Origin: Azospirillum sp. TSH100
GTDB lineage: Bacteria > Pseudomonadota > Alphaproteobacteria > Azospirillales > Azospirillaceae
DNA length: 64,000 nucleotides
Direction: 5' to 3'
NCBI RefSeq assembly: GCF_004923295.1
Contig: NZ_CP039634.1
Location: 248,001-312,000 of the forward strand
The notes under the pieces were generated by a model, which saw nothing but the letters and a program-made list of their open reading frames with translations, did not search any database and was not told the origin of the DNA. Made by a program: the position numbers and the translations under genes. Below, in pieces: positions 38,317-48,697 of the stretch; within the stretch, counting starts at the first letter, position 1; every line of letters begins with the position of its first letter.

Positions 38317-38736
38317 ATGAACGACATGACCGACCGCGACACGCTGCTGGCTCTGAACCAAGCCTTCTATCGGGCCTTCACCAACCGCGACGCCGCCGCG
38401 ATGGAGGCCCTGTGGGCGGAAACGCTGCCCGTCTCCTGCATCCATCCCGGCTGGACCGCCCTGTTCGGGCGCGACGCGGTGCTGACAAGTTGGCGCGACG
38501 TGCTGCGGGCACCGAGCGGCATCACGGTGGAAGCGCGGAACGAGCGTGTCACCCTGCATGGCGACACCGCGCTGGTGGTCTGCGAGGAAATGCTGGGCGA
38601 CGCCGTCTTGGCGGCGACCAACCTGTTCGCCCGCGAAAAGGGCAGTTGGCGCCTTGCCCATCATCAGGCCGGCCCCATCGCCCCCGCCCGCGCCGATGTC
38701 GAAATCCCGGCCAAGCCGCCACGGCGGCTGCACTGA
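38317..38736 (+). CDS. NTF2/SnoaL-like protein
   Basis: 139 residues from ATG 38317. The fold markers are ALNQAFYRAFTNRDAAAMEALWAE, CIHPGWTALFGRDAVLTSW and ITVEARNERVTLHGDTALV, as in DUF4440/SnoaL-like proteins with a conical ligand pocket. Usually these bind or isomerise small molecules; the ligand is unknown. The upstream frame to 38236 is less protein-like. Confidence 0.82.
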   Translation: MNDMTDRDTLLALNQAFYRAFTNRDAAAMEALWAETLPVSCIHPGWTALFGRDAVLTSWRDVLRAPSGITVEARNERVTLHGDTALVVCEEMLGDAVLAATNLFAREKGSWRLAHHQAGPIAPARADVEIPAKPPRRLH

Positions 38737-38753
38737 CCGGTCAGGCCGTGTCC

Positions 38754-39976
38754 TCACGGCAGGCTCGCCACCTCCGGGCGGGCTTCCAGACGGCGGACGA
38801 TGTCGATCACCACCTGGTCGGCGGTCACCTGATCAGGGTCGCTGTTGGTCAACGCCACCACGCCCCAGCGGTGCGCCTTTGAAAAGGCGATGTAGGCGTT
38901 GAAGCCGCCGGTGGAGCCGGAATGCCAATGGATCGGCGTGCCGTCCGTGGCCCAGGCGACGAACCAGCCGAGCGCCATCGCCCCATTCCCCAGGCTGCCC
39001 GGATCGGCCAGCAACCGGCCATCCACCTGAACCGACTGCGCCAGCGCCAATGCGGCTGCCACCGATGGCGCGCAGCCGTGGCCATCCGGCCCCGCAGCCC
39101 CGCTCGGGCAATCACCGAGGTTGGCGGAGAGCCAGCGCAGCAGATCGTCGGCCGATGAATAGAGGCCGAAGGCCGGCAACATCGCCGGCGCCTCCCAATC
39201 CGGCACGGTCCGGCCATGGGCGTGGCCGGCTGCCTTGCGCATCCGCTGCTCCGCCGTTGGATGCAGGGTGGTGTCGCGCATACCGAAGCGGTCGGTCACC
39301 ACCCGCTTCAGCAGCGTCTCATAGGGTTGGCCGGCCGCCGCCGACAGCGCCTCTCCCAGCACCGCCATGCCGGCATTGGAATAGCTGAAGCGCATCCCCG
39401 GCGGCACCGGCAACTGATACCCCGACAGCCACAGCACCAACTCCCTCCGTGACAGCGGCTTGTAGGGGTTGCGCGGGTCTTCGAGACGGTTCCAGGAGAA
39501 CCGGGGGGTTTCCGGCACGTTGGGCAGGCCGGCGGTGTGGGTGGCGAGATCCCGCAGCAGGATCGGCCGGCCGTCAAAGTCCGGCACATGGGCCAACGGC
39601 ACACGGGTCCGACGCGGTGCAGATGACGCTGGAGCGGGTCGTCGGCGCCGACGCGCCCCTCCCGCATCAGTTCCGCCATGATGGTGCCGGTGAAGGGCTT
39701 GGTCAGGGAGGCGATCTGGAACAGGGTGCGTCCGTCGGCCGGTCCGCCATCCGGGCGCCCGGCATCGCCGCGTCCGACCACCAGCGTCCGTCCATCACGG
39801 ATGATACCGACCACCAGACTGCCGCTGCCCGCCGGCGGTTGCCGCTCCTCCACCGCCCGGGTCACCACATCCACCAGGGGATCGGGAACCCGGTCAATGC
39901 CGATCGCCCCGGTTTGCCCGAGCGGAACGCTCCACAGCAGCAGACACAAAACGCCACAGAGCAGCCCGCGCCGCAT
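38754..39976 (-). pseudogene. Serine hydrolase (class C beta-lactamase/PBP-like) split by a frameshift
   Basis: Two overlapping frames together make one protein. The N-terminal frame (start about 39976, MRRGLLCGVLCLLLW, a signal peptide) has the SxxK motif in IASLTKPFTG. The C-terminal frame, ending at 38754, has LATHTAGLP, the YSN motif in FSYSNAGMAVLGEAL and HSGSTGGF. They join between about 39600 and 39645: reading DDPLQRHL then a missing base restores TRVPLAHVPDF. So a one-base deletion breaks an otherwise complete periplasmic enzyme of the beta-lactamase/esterase family. It may be a recent pseudogene or a sequencing error. Confidence 0.75.
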
Positions 39977-40145
39977 CCCCACCTCCGCCAGGCTCCAAGT
40001 CACTGGCCCGGAGAGTGGGCGGACGCACGGCAGGCGGACAGGGCCGCGAAGGGCGATGCGGCGAAAGGCCGTGCGGGAGCCGCCGGGGTACTCCCCAACC
40101 GCCCAGTCACAGCCCGACCGGTCAGGCTTGGCAGGCCGGAGACGG

Positions 40146-41891
40146 CTATTCGGTGGGAATTTCGGCCCTGGGCGGGCGTCGGTCCTTGACCACGGACAGC
40201 GGCACGTCGTCCGCCGCGATTTCCAGGATCGGGTGTCCGTCCAGCAGCGACGGGCAGCGCTTCACCTGGGTGAAGGCCAGGAAAAAGTCGGCCTTGCGCC
40301 AGTCCGGTTCGATCCCGTTCACCAGACGCAGCCAGGGCGGCAGTTCGAATCGCACCGCCAGCGTGTTGCCGCAGACCGTCAGCGTGTATTGCCGTGGCGG
40401 GGCGTGGCCGTCATTCTCGCGTTCGACATACTCGATCAATTCCTGCAACGCCTCATGCAGGGAGTTGCCCCAGTAATCCAACTCGAACTTGCCGTCGGCG
40501 CCGCGTACTCCTCCGACGAACTGGTTGTAGTAGACGTACTGGTTCGGGTGCATGGCACCCAACTGCCAGGCGTACACCACACCGACCACGGTCATCGCGG
40601 CGGCGAAACCCTGCCCAAGCGCCCGGCCGCCACGCAGGGACAGCGTCCACAGCCGGTCGGCGGCGATGGCTGCCATCACCACGAAGGGCGGCGCCAGGAA
40701 CAGGAAATGGCGGATGCCGTTGTAGACCGACGGCCGCATCAGCACGAACAGCAGGATCGGCAGGAAACCCGCCAGCACCAGCGGGGTGTAGCGGACCACC
40801 GTGAAGGCGCCGGCCCGGCGCCAGCCGCCGCGCGCCAGCCAGATCACCGCCATGATCACCGCGGCTCCGACGCCGATCACCACCGCCTCCGGCAGCTTCA
40901 CCGCCAGATAGACCGGCAGATACAGGGCGGGCGGGTCGTTGGAATGGACCAGCTCGCCCATGAACAGCGTCTGGATATCGATCGGGAAGTGGGAGACGAC
41001 GCGCAGCGCCTCCAGCGGGTTGCGGAACGGCCGCTGCACCACCCAGGGCCAGAACACCGCCATGATGGCGTAGGCGACCGGGATCGCCGGCCACAGCGAC
41101 AGGAAGGCACGCCGTGCATCGGCCAGCGCCCAGCGGTGCCCCTCCTGCCGGGTGACCAGCGCGAAATGCAGCGCCATGGCGACCGCCAAATAGAAGCCGG
41201 CCAGCACGGCACCAACGCGGATCGCCAGCGTCATGCCCAGCACCAGCCCGAACTTGAGCACCGCGCTGCGGCTGGGCCGCGGCATCTGCTTCAGGATGCG
41301 TGTGGCGAAATAGAGCGTCCACACCATGCCGGCCGCAAAGGGCACGTCCTTGGTGTTGTTGAACATGGCGCCGTAATAGACACCGCTCAGCGACAGCAGC
41401 GCCGCGGCGATGAAGCCGGCGCGCGGACCGGCCAGCAGGCGGGTGTAACGCCAGGTTCCGGCGATGCCCAGCACACCGACCAGTGCACAGAGCAGGTGCC
41501 GCGTCTCGTACTCCTCGAAGGGGGAGAAGGGCACGATGACGGCGGTGACGAGGTCGAACAGTCCGCCGTAGTAGGCCAGATCCTTGAAATGGAAGGCAGA
41601 CCGGTCCTGGAAACCGCTGAGATAGTAGGACAGCAGCTTCTTGCCATAGATGTGCTGCACCTCCTCGTCCGTGCTGATGCCATAGCTGAGGAAGGTCAGC
41701 GCAGCCAGGATCAGCACGCCCAGCAGAAGCGCGCGCGACAGCCCGTCCCACAGGGCAGCCTCGCCACGCGGCAGCGCGCGGCCGCTCGCCGTGACGGTGG
41801 ACGGTGCGGCGATGGCGGGGCGCGGGCGGCGGCGGGCGGCACCGTCATTGCCGTCCCCGTCGCCAGTGTGCAGACGGGTCTCGATGCTCAT
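40146..41891 (-). CDS. GT39-like membrane glycosyltransferase
   Basis: 581 residues with about ten membrane helices and an acidic residue pair in the first periplasmic loop (YGISTDEEVQHIYG), as in dolichyl-/undecaprenyl-phosphate sugar dependent transferases (GT39/ArnT type). A C-terminal soluble domain (about 450-581) holds two cysteines. It probably uses a lipid-linked sugar made by the GT2 enzyme upstream, whose stop overlaps its start by four bases (ATGA). The acceptor is unknown, perhaps cell-envelope polysaccharide or protein. Confidence 0.85.
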   Translation of the reverse strand: MSIETRLHTGDGDGNDGAARRRPRPAIAAPSTVTASGRALPRGEAALWDGLSRALLLGVLILAALTFLSYGISTDEEVQHIYGKKLLSYYLSGFQDRSAFHFKDLAYYGGLFDLVTAVIVPFSPFEEYETRHLLCALVGVLGIAGTWRYTRLLAGPRAGFIAAALLSLSGVYYGAMFNNTKDVPFAAGMVWTLYFATRILKQMPRPSRSAVLKFGLVLGMTLAIRVGAVLAGFYLAVAMALHFALVTRQEGHRWALADARRAFLSLWPAIPVAYAIMAVFWPWVVQRPFRNPLEALRVVSHFPIDIQTLFMGELVHSNDPPALYLPVYLAVKLPEAVVIGVGAAVIMAVIWLARGGWRRAGAFTVVRYTPLVLAGFLPILLFVLMRPSVYNGIRHFLFLAPPFVVMAAIAADRLWTLSLRGGRALGQGFAAAMTVVGVVYAWQLGAMHPNQYVYYNQFVGGVRGADGKFELDYWGNSLHEALQELIEYVERENDGHAPPRQYTLTVCGNTLAVRFELPPWLRLVNGIEPDWRKADFFLAFTQVKRCPSLLDGHPILEIAADDVPLSVVKDRRPPRAEIPTE

Positions 41892-43009
41892 CGGCGCGGC
41901 TCCCGCCCGAGGGCTCCGTCGCCCACGGCGTCGCCGACGGGATCCGGCTCGCGTTCATGCCGGCCATCCGCTTGGCCGAAGCCGTGGGCGGAGCGGACGA
42001 TGAACAGCGGCCGCCCCTTCACCTCGGCGAAGACACGGCCCAGATAGTCGCCAATGATGCCCAGCGTGATCAGCTGGATGCCGCCCAGGAACAGCACGGC
42101 GACCAGCAGAGACTCATAGCCCGGCACGTCGATGCCGTGGACCAGCGTGCGGATCAGGCGGATCAGGATATAGACGAAGGCGACACCCGAGACGGCCATG
42201 CCGACCAGACTCCACACCCGCAGCGGGAAGGTGGAGAAGGCGGTCAGCCCGTCGAAGGACAGGCGCAGCAGCTTGACGAAGCCCCATTTGGTGTCGCCGC
42301 CGGCGCGTTCCCCCTGCTCGTAGGGGATTGCGGCCTGACGGAAGCCGACCCAGGCGAAGATGCCCTTCATGAAGCGCGTGCGCTCCGGCATCCGGTTGAT
42401 GACCTCGACGACGCGGCGGTCCATCAAGCGGAAATCGCCCACCTCGCGCGGCAGCTTGATCTCCGACAGATGATCGAAGACCCAGTAGAACAGACGGGCG
42501 AACAGCCGATGCTTCAGGCTCTGACCGACGCGGGCATGGCGCACGGCGACGACGACATCGAACCCCTCGCGCCACTTGGCGATGAAGGCCGGCAGCAGTT
42601 CCGGCGGATGCTGGAGATCGGCGTCCATCGGCACCACGGCGTCACCGGTGGTGTGGCTCAGGCCGGCGGAAAGCGCCAGTTCCTTGCCGAAGTTGCGCGA
42701 CAGGTCGACCACCTTGACCCGCGGTTCGCGGTCATGCACGTCCAGCAGCCGGTCGACGGTGTCGTCGCGGCTGCCGTCGTTGACGCACACCACCTCCCAA
42801 TCCATGTCGAGCCCGTCCAGCACCGGCACCAGCCGGGCGAACAGGGCGTCGATGTTGGGACCCTCGTTGTAGAAGGGGATCACGACCGACAGGCAGCCGC
42901 GCCGGGGACGGCCGGACCGGTCCACCGGGGGCCGATCGGCCGCAGGGCGGGCGGAAGCGGTGCGGGCATCCTGGGAAGCCGCGGAAAGGGGCGCGTCGGG
43001 AATGGACAT
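41888..43009 (-). CDS. GT2 polyprenyl-phosphate sugar transferase
   Basis: 373 residues from ATG 43009. The GT-A domain has LSVVIPFYNEGPNID, VNDGSRDDT, the DxD-like PMDADLQHPPE and DFRLMDRRVVEVIN, typical of the DPM1/GtrB/ArnC group, followed by two membrane helices (about 255-275, 290-312). It should transfer a sugar from a nucleotide to polyprenyl phosphate at the inner face. Coupled to the GT39-like gene, giving a two-step pathway. A Pro/Arg-rich N-terminal tail of ~35 residues precedes the domain. Confidence 0.9.
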   Translation of the reverse strand: MSIPDAPLSAASQDARTASARPAADRPPVDRSGRPRRGCLSVVIPFYNEGPNIDALFARLVPVLDGLDMDWEVVCVNDGSRDDTVDRLLDVHDREPRVKVVDLSRNFGKELALSAGLSHTTGDAVVPMDADLQHPPELLPAFIAKWREGFDVVVAVRHARVGQSLKHRLFARLFYWVFDHLSEIKLPREVGDFRLMDRRVVEVINRMPERTRFMKGIFAWVGFRQAAIPYEQGERAGGDTKWGFVKLLRLSFDGLTAFSTFPLRVWSLVGMAVSGVAFVYILIRLIRTLVHGIDVPGYESLLVAVLFLGGIQLITLGIIGDYLGRVFAEVKGRPLFIVRSAHGFGQADGRHEREPDPVGDAVGDGALGREPRR

Positions 43010-43431
43010 GGCCAGCCGTCGGGTCAAAGCGTCAGGGACCGGGAGATGAAGGGATCGGCGACGACCCCGGACGGCCGCTGCGCCCTTCGGCATATATCAC
43101 GATACGGGGGGATGTTCAAAATGCCTCTCCTGTGACCGCCGCGGCACAAAAAATGGCCTGTTCGCCCGTGAAAGCATCCGGACGCCCGCCACCCGCAGTC
43201 CAACGAAACAGGCAAACATCCCCCGTTGCGGTTTATTCCAACCCAGCGGAACGGCGGCGTTTCCCTGCGCCAGTCACAGGGTCTCCCCGGTTATCGGTGA
43301 GCACAGCCGGGTGATCGCCGATCATACCAGGGCATGTGGCACGCTTCCTGAAACCGGCATTGTGGAACAGGTCGCAATCATTGACCTTTTCAGGTTCCGC
43401 ACAGCACCCCGTGCCGATGGAGGCCCCGGCC
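43010..43431. other. Divergent intergenic region
   Basis: The 422 bases between the GT2 gene (minus) and the chemoreceptor (plus) hold no convincing gene. It should contain both promoters. GGAGG at 43419-43423 serves the receptor start at 43432. No repeat or operator pattern stands out. Confidence 0.4.
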
Positions 43432-45441
43432 ATGAGCCTGTTCAATCGCTTTTCCGTAGGAACGAAGATCACGGCTTCCAGCGCCGGCATTCTGGTGTTC
43501 CTGATGCTGATCGGCGGCATCGGCGTCGCGGCCCTGTCGGAGGCCGGCAGTGCCGTCGAAACCTATCGGCGGCTCGGCCAGCAGACCAACGAACTGGGGC
43601 GCATCCAGGCGCTGATGCTGGAGATGCGCCAGAAGGCGACCCGGTTCCTGCTGACCGGCGATCCGGAGGTCGGCGCCACCGTCCGCCGCACCGCCGAGGA
43701 CGCGGCACAGACCATCGACAAGGCCCGCAGCCTGTTCACCGATGCCGCACTGTTGCAGACCGCCGACCATATGGCGCAGGAGATCGCCCAATATCAGGAA
43801 GCTTTCGCCGCGACGATGGATTTACAGGCCCAGCGCAGCAAGGCCATCTCCGAACTGGATGAGATCGGGCCGCGGCTGGAAAGCGCGCTCGACAGCATCA
43901 TGGACAGCGCCAGCTCCGCCGGTGACACCGACGCTGCCTATTTGGCAGGCATGGCGTTGCGCCACATGCTGTCGGCGCGGATTTCGGCGACGCGCTACAA
44001 TGTCGATGGCTCCCCGGCGCTGGCCAGCCAGACCCGATCCCAGTTCACCGATGCCGCCAGCCGCGGCGGCGCGATGATGGCGAAGCTGACCGACATGGAC
44101 CGCCGCAAGATGGCGATGTCCTATACCGCCATGCTGCGCGTCTACACCTCCGGCTTCAACGCCGTGGTCAAGGCGACCACCGAACGCGACCGGCTGGTCA
44201 ACGAGGTGCTGATCCCCGTCGGCGATTCCATCGCGAAGGAGGCGGAGCAGCTGACGGAGGCCAGCGTCGGCAATCAGAAGAGCCTGGGCATGGCGACCGG
44301 CGCCTTCATCGACAAGGCGCGCGGCGGGATGATGATCGCCTCGCTGGTCGCCGTGGTGCTGGGGCTGGCGACGGCGCTGCTGATCGGACGCGGGCTCTCG
44401 CGGCCGGTGGTGGCGATGACCGAGCGTATGACCCGGCTGGCCGGTGGCGACCGCGGCGTCGACATTCCCGGCCTGGAGCGCGCCGACGAGATCGGCGGCA
44501 TGGCAAAGGCCCTGCGGGTCTTCAAGGACAGTTTGATCGAAAGCGACCGGCTTGCCCTGTCCCAACGCGCCGACCATGAGGCGCAGCGCAGCCGCGGCGA
44601 ACGCATCGACCGCCTGACGCAGGAATTCGACCGGCTGGTGCTGGCGGCGCTGGGCAGGGTGTCGGCAGCGGCGACGCAGTTGCAGGCGACCGCCCAGACC
44701 ATGTCGGCCACCGCGGAACAGACCACCCGGCAGGCCGATGCGGTCGCCAATGCCTCCCATGAGGCGACCGGCAATGTGGAGACGGTGGCCGCCGCGACGG
44801 AGGAACTGACCGCCTCCATCGCCGAGATCGGCCGGCAGGTGGCCGAGAGCACCCGCATCGCCGGACAGGCGGTCGCCACGGCCGAGAAGACCGACAGCAC
44901 CGTCCGTGGCCTGGTCGACGCCGCCCAGCGCATCGGCGAGGTGGTGCAACTGATCACCGACATCGCCAGCCAGACCAACCTGCTGGCGCTGAACGCCACC
45001 ATCGAGGCGGCACGGGCCGGCGAAGCGGGCAAAGGCTTTGCCGTCGTGGCGTCGGAGGTGAAGAACCTCGCCAACCAGACTGCCAAGGCGACCGAGGAGA
45101 TCGGCAGCCAGATCGCGGGCATCCAGGAGATCAGCCGGCAGGCTGCCGGCGCCATTGCCGAGATCGGCCGGGTGATCGCGGAGATCAGCCATATCTCCAC
45201 CACCATCGCCGCCGCGGTGGAGGAACAGGGTGCCGCCACCAAGGAGATCAGCCGCAACGTCCAGCAGGCGGCGCGCGGCACGCAGCAGGTGTCCGGCAAC
45301 ATCGCCGGCGTGTCGGAAGCCGCGGCGTCCACCGGCGACGCCTCGCGCGAGGTGCTGACCGCCGCCGACGGACTGAACCATGAGGCGACCGACCTGCGCG
45401 GCTTCGTGTCGCGCTTCCTGTCGGACATGCGCGCCGCGTAA
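43432..45441 (+). CDS. Methyl-accepting chemotaxis protein
   Basis: 669 residues from ATG 43432. Membrane helix 1 (about 14-34) and helix 2 (about 298-318) flank a ~260-residue helical periplasmic sensor, probably of the HBM (double four-helix bundle) type judging by its length. HAMP follows (about 319-372), then the signalling coiled coil with the tip [20 protein letters not shown] (about 517-536), which binds CheA/CheW. The ligand is unknown. There is no C-terminal CheR/CheB pentapeptide; the protein ends LSDMRAA. Confidence 0.95.
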   Translation: MSLFNRFSVGTKITASSAGILVFLMLIGGIGVAALSEAGSAVETYRRLGQQTNELGRIQALMLEMRQKATRFLLTGDPEVGATVRRTAEDAAQTIDKARSLFTDAALLQTADHMAQEIAQYQEAFAATMDLQAQRSKAISELDEIGPRLESALDSIMDSASSAGDTDAAYLAGMALRHMLSARISATRYNVDGSPALASQTRSQFTDAASRGGAMMAKLTDMDRRKMAMSYTAMLRVYTSGFNAVVKATTERDRLVNEVLIPVGDSIAKEAEQLTEASVGNQKSLGMATGAFIDKARGGMMIASLVAVVLGLATALLIGRGLSRPVVAMTERMTRLAGGDRGVDIPGLERADEIGGMAKALRVFKDSLIESDRLALSQRADHEAQRSRGERIDRLTQEFDRLVLAALGRVSAAATQLQATAQTMSATAEQTTRQADAVANASHEATGNVETVAAATEELTASIAEIGRQVAESTRIAGQAVATAEKTDSTVRGLVDAAQRIGEVVQLITDIASQTNLLALNATIEAARAGEAGKGFAVVASEVKNLANQTAKATEEIGSQIAGIQEISRQAAGAIAEIGRVIAEISHISTTIAAAVEEQGAATKEISRNVQQAARGTQQVSGNIAGVSEAAASTGDASREVLTAADGLNHEATDLRGFVSRFLSDMRAA

Positions 45442-45601
45442 GAAACGGTGCCGGACTCGAGCGCTGCCATTACAGTTATGGCGCTGGCGGGACCCGAATG
45501 GACCGGGTCTTACCGGCGCCATTTGTTTGCCGGACAGCCCTGCTCCTTTGCGCGGTTACATTCCGCTTGCGCCGGGGCGCCCCCTTCGGCACATAGGCGC
45601 C

Positions 45602-46264
45602 ATGATCCTGACCCCCATCGCCATCGACGACATGCCGAAGGCCGTCGCCGCCTTCGACGCCCATCTGGACGGCCACAGCCAAGCGCGGGCCGCCTTCCGC
45701 CGGATCGCCGCGACCTGGCCCGTGCGGCCGGACGATGAGCCCGGCGGCGGAGTCGACACGCCGGCCCACCGGGCGGACGCGGTGCGGCTCGCCCACGCCC
45801 ATGGCATCGACACGCTGGACGAGCCGCCCAGCCGCTCCTTCATGTGGGACGGCAAGGTGATCCGCACCGATGTCGAGGCGACGGTTATCGTGCATGAGGT
45901 GGCGCACTGGCTGTGCGCGGCGCCGGAGCGGCGGACGCTGATCGATTACGGTCTTGGCCCCGGCCCGGAGACCACCGCCCGCAAAGAAGCGCGCGCCGAC
46001 AAGCGGCTGTGTTTCGAGGACTGCATGCATGAGGAGCAGCAGACCTCGCTGCTCGGCGTGCTGTGGGAGGTCGAACTGGACCAACCGGGCATTCTGGCCT
46101 TCCTGGAGCAGAACTGGATGGAGCATTGGGAGCGGCCGAGCACCGCCGCCTTCTTCATCCGTCATGCCGAGGAGTTGTTCACCCGCGGCCTGATCGACGC
46201 CGACGGCCGCCCGACGACGGCGCGCGCATGGGCGGATTCGCGCAAGAGCGTGCTGGTAGGGTAA
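45602..46264 (+). CDS. Putative metalloprotein with HExxH motif, EpmC-like
   Basis: 220 residues. The motif VIVHEVAHWLCA (about 96-107) gives HExxH, followed by RRTLIDYGLGPGPE and a Cys/His-rich stretch (CFEDCMHEEQQTS). The HE-x-x-HW plus R-x-L-x-DYG pattern recalls EpmC, the elongation factor P hydroxylase, but overall similarity looks low and no epmA/epmB is nearby. Alternatively it is an uncharacterised metal hydrolase. The ATG at 45602 is chosen from where the protein-like sequence begins. It lies 160 bases after the chemoreceptor. Confidence 0.65.
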   Translation: MILTPIAIDDMPKAVAAFDAHLDGHSQARAAFRRIAATWPVRPDDEPGGGVDTPAHRADAVRLAHAHGIDTLDEPPSRSFMWDGKVIRTDVEATVIVHEVAHWLCAAPERRTLIDYGLGPGPETTARKEARADKRLCFEDCMHEEQQTSLLGVLWEVELDQPGILAFLEQNWMEHWERPSTAAFFIRHAEELFTRGLIDADGRPTTARAWADSRKSVLVG

Positions 46265-46306
46265 AGGCTCGGCCGGCGATTGCCGGCAAAATCCGACGCC
46301 ACGCAA

Positions 46307-46343
46307 AAATGCCCTCCCCTGCGCGCCGCGAGGGAGGGCATTT
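46307..46343. terminator. Bidirectional rho-independent terminator
   Basis: A 12-base stem, AAATGCCCTCCC (46307-46318) with GGGAGGGCATTT (46332-46343), flanked by A-runs on the left and a T-run (CCGTTTT) on the right. It lies between the convergent HExxH and chemoreceptor genes and should stop transcription from both sides. Confidence 0.85.
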
Positions 46344-46374
46344 CCGTTTTACCTCAGCCTCACGCCCTCCATCA

Positions 46375-48072
46375 TCACGCCGCGGTGATGCGGGTGATGA
46401 AGGCTTCGATCTCGTGATCGAGACGGTTGAAGCTGCGCGACAGCTCCTCGGTGGTGTTCTGCACCGAGCCGGCGGAATGGCCGGTGGTCTCGGCGGCCTG
46501 CTGGACCAGACGCATTTCCTGCATCACCGCCATGGTATCGACCGCAGCACGCTGGGAACGGGCGCTGATGTCGCGGGTGGCGGCGTCCTGCTCCTCCACC
46601 GCGGCAGCAACGGTACCGAGGGATTCGTCGACCTGACGGATGGTGCCGACAATGGCGCGGATGGCGCCCACCGCCGCATGGGTGGCGGACTGCACCGCCG
46701 CGATCTCGGCGCCGATCTCCTCGGTCGCCTTGGCGGTCTGGTTGGCGAGGCTCTTAACCTCCTGGGCCACCACGGCGAAGCCCTTGCCGGCCTCGCCGGC
46801 CCGCGCCGCCTCGATGGTGGCGTTCAGCGCCAGCAGGTTGGTCTGGCCGGCGATCGACTGGATGAGGCCGACGACCTCCTCGATCTTGCGGCTGGCCTCG
46901 CTCAGACCCTGAACGATGCTGTCGGTTCGTCCGGCCTCCTCCACCGCGCCGCGGGCGAGCTGCGCCGACTGGCTGATGGAGCGGGTGATCTCGTCGATGG
47001 AGGCGCGGAGCTGTTCGGCGCCGGCTGCCACGCTTTCGACCTCGCTGGTCGCTTCCTGCACCGAATGGGCGACGCTGTCGCTGTGGTGGCTGGTCTGCTT
47101 GGCGTTGTCGAGCATCGAGTTCGCCTCGTTGCGCATCGACGTCGCCGACCGCACCACCTCGCCCATCATCGCCTTGACCGACGCTTCCAGATCGTTGGCG
47201 AGTGCGGCCATCGCCTGCCGCCGCTCCTGCTCGTTGCGCAGGCGCATCGCCTCCTGCTCACGCGACAGTTCCTGCACGCGGACGGCGTTTTCCTTGAAGA
47301 CCTGCACCGTGCGGGCCATCTGGCCGATCTCGTCGCCACGGTCGGCGGCCGGGATGTCGGCCTCCAGATTGCCGCGGGCCAGACGCTCCATCACGTCGGT
47401 CAGCCGCACGATCGGGCGGGCGATGTTCATGCCGATGAACAGGGCGACGCCGACCGTCATCAGCAGCGCGCCGCCGGCAACCACCATGAATGCCTGCGTG
47501 GTGTGGTCGACCGAATCATTGACCGCGGCATAGGCATCGGTGGAAACCTTGCGCTTGTAGGTCAGATAATCGCGGCTGGTGCCCTGCAGGCGGGTGTAGG
47601 CGGCCTGGACCTCCTGCAGGAAGTCCAGCGGATCGACGCCCATCTTCAGAAGGTCGAGGAAGCTGCCCACCTTCGCCAGATAGGTGGCGCCATCGGCACC
47701 GAACCGCTCGAAGAACTTCGCCTCCTCGTCGGTGTCGGCGGTGGCGCCCTTCAGCGCCTCCGACTGGCTCTTCAGCTTTCCGAGCTGGTTGTTGAGAGCC
47801 TTCATCTCCTCTTCCACCGCCTTGGGCGAGGCGTTCGCGCTGCTGAGGATCACGGTCCGGTACATGCCGGCGTGGGCCACCGTCAGGGTGTCGGTCAGTC
47901 CCTGGATTTCCGCTTCGCGGGTGAAGGAGCGGTTGAACAGGGCGTCGAGCAGGGTCGATTGCTGGGTGATCGCCGACCAGCCGAGCACCGCGATCACCAG
48001 CATGCCGATGATCGCCGTCGTCGCCGGAATGGCCATCTTGACGGGAATATGGAAGTTGTTGAGGAGGGTCAT
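46375..48072 (-). CDS. Methyl-accepting chemotaxis protein
   Basis: 565 residues. Helix 1 (about 12-32) and helix 2 (about 195-217) enclose a ~160-residue four-helix-bundle sensor domain. HAMP (about 217-270) includes [19 protein letters not shown]. The signalling tip [20 protein letters not shown] lies at about 408-427. Its cytoplasmic half closely matches the other receptor at 43432, but the sensors differ, so they detect different signals. Ligand unknown. Confidence 0.95.
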   Translation of the reverse strand: MTLLNNFHIPVKMAIPATTAIIGMLVIAVLGWSAITQQSTLLDALFNRSFTREAEIQGLTDTLTVAHAGMYRTVILSSANASPKAVEEEMKALNNQLGKLKSQSEALKGATADTDEEAKFFERFGADGATYLAKVGSFLDLLKMGVDPLDFLQEVQAAYTRLQGTSRDYLTYKRKVSTDAYAAVNDSVDHTTQAFMVVAGGALLMTVGVALFIGMNIARPIVRLTDVMERLARGNLEADIPAADRGDEIGQMARTVQVFKENAVRVQELSREQEAMRLRNEQERRQAMAALANDLEASVKAMMGEVVRSATSMRNEANSMLDNAKQTSHHSDSVAHSVQEATSEVESVAAGAEQLRASIDEITRSISQSAQLARGAVEEAGRTDSIVQGLSEASRKIEEVVGLIQSIAGQTNLLALNATIEAARAGEAGKGFAVVAQEVKSLANQTAKATEEIGAEIAAVQSATHAAVGAIRAIVGTIRQVDESLGTVAAAVEEQDAATRDISARSQRAAVDTMAVMQEMRLVQQAAETTGHSAGSVQNTTEELSRSFNRLDHEIEAFITRITAA

Positions 48073-48697
48073 GGGGCACCTGCGTCGGCCGGCAGTCCGT
48101 GGCGAGAACGATCCGGCATGGCATTGGGGCGGAGAAACGTGCGGCTACCGCGCAACGCCGCTCCGGTCGATGAAATCCTGCGGGGACGTACTCCCGCGCC
48201 GGTTCCGGGGCTGACGTCGAGGCGGCCTGCCCACCGACACGGCCATCGCTGCGCCATCTGACCCGGGAAATCTTTTTCAATGATTAACGCGCTTGTGTTT
48301 GGGCAAGTCTTTGATCTGACACAATTCACAAGCAATTTCTTCGGTGTCGAAGAGTTCAGTATCTTGATCATACTATGATATGCGACAGAAGAGACGGACC
48401 TATTGTTGTCCGGATCAAAAACGTCCGGCCACCGCCAGCATGACGGTAAACTCTCATATTCCGTGTTATTCCAGATCAAGACACAGCCTTGCCGATATCG
48501 TGATGCTTAGAAATTCATACAATTAGAGGCTAACAGGATTTCCCTCTCTCATCAATGGCGGTGGATGCGGCCATTCCCCTGAAAAGGGCATGAAAATCTC
48601 CCTTCGCTCCCGCAACGCGGCGCGATAGCGCTATCAAGTAAAATCAGCGTATTGAAAATATTGTCGGCAATGATGGCGAGCAGGCTCTCGCAGTCCT
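48073..48697. other. Long AT-richer spacer upstream of chemoreceptor
   Basis: About 625 bases without a convincing gene. The part 48260-48680 is clearly richer in A+T than the surroundings, which suits a regulatory region or remnant of foreign DNA. Open frames here are shadows. The chemoreceptor promoter (minus strand) should lie near 48080-48300, but no clear consensus was found. Confidence 0.4.

Noticed and set aside
39678..42047. 789-residue plus-strand frame
   Set aside because: Antisense of the GT39-like gene and the frameshifted serine hydrolase; composition is of a shadow frame.
46063..48261. 732-residue plus-strand frame
   Set aside because: Antisense of the chemoreceptor at 46375-48072.
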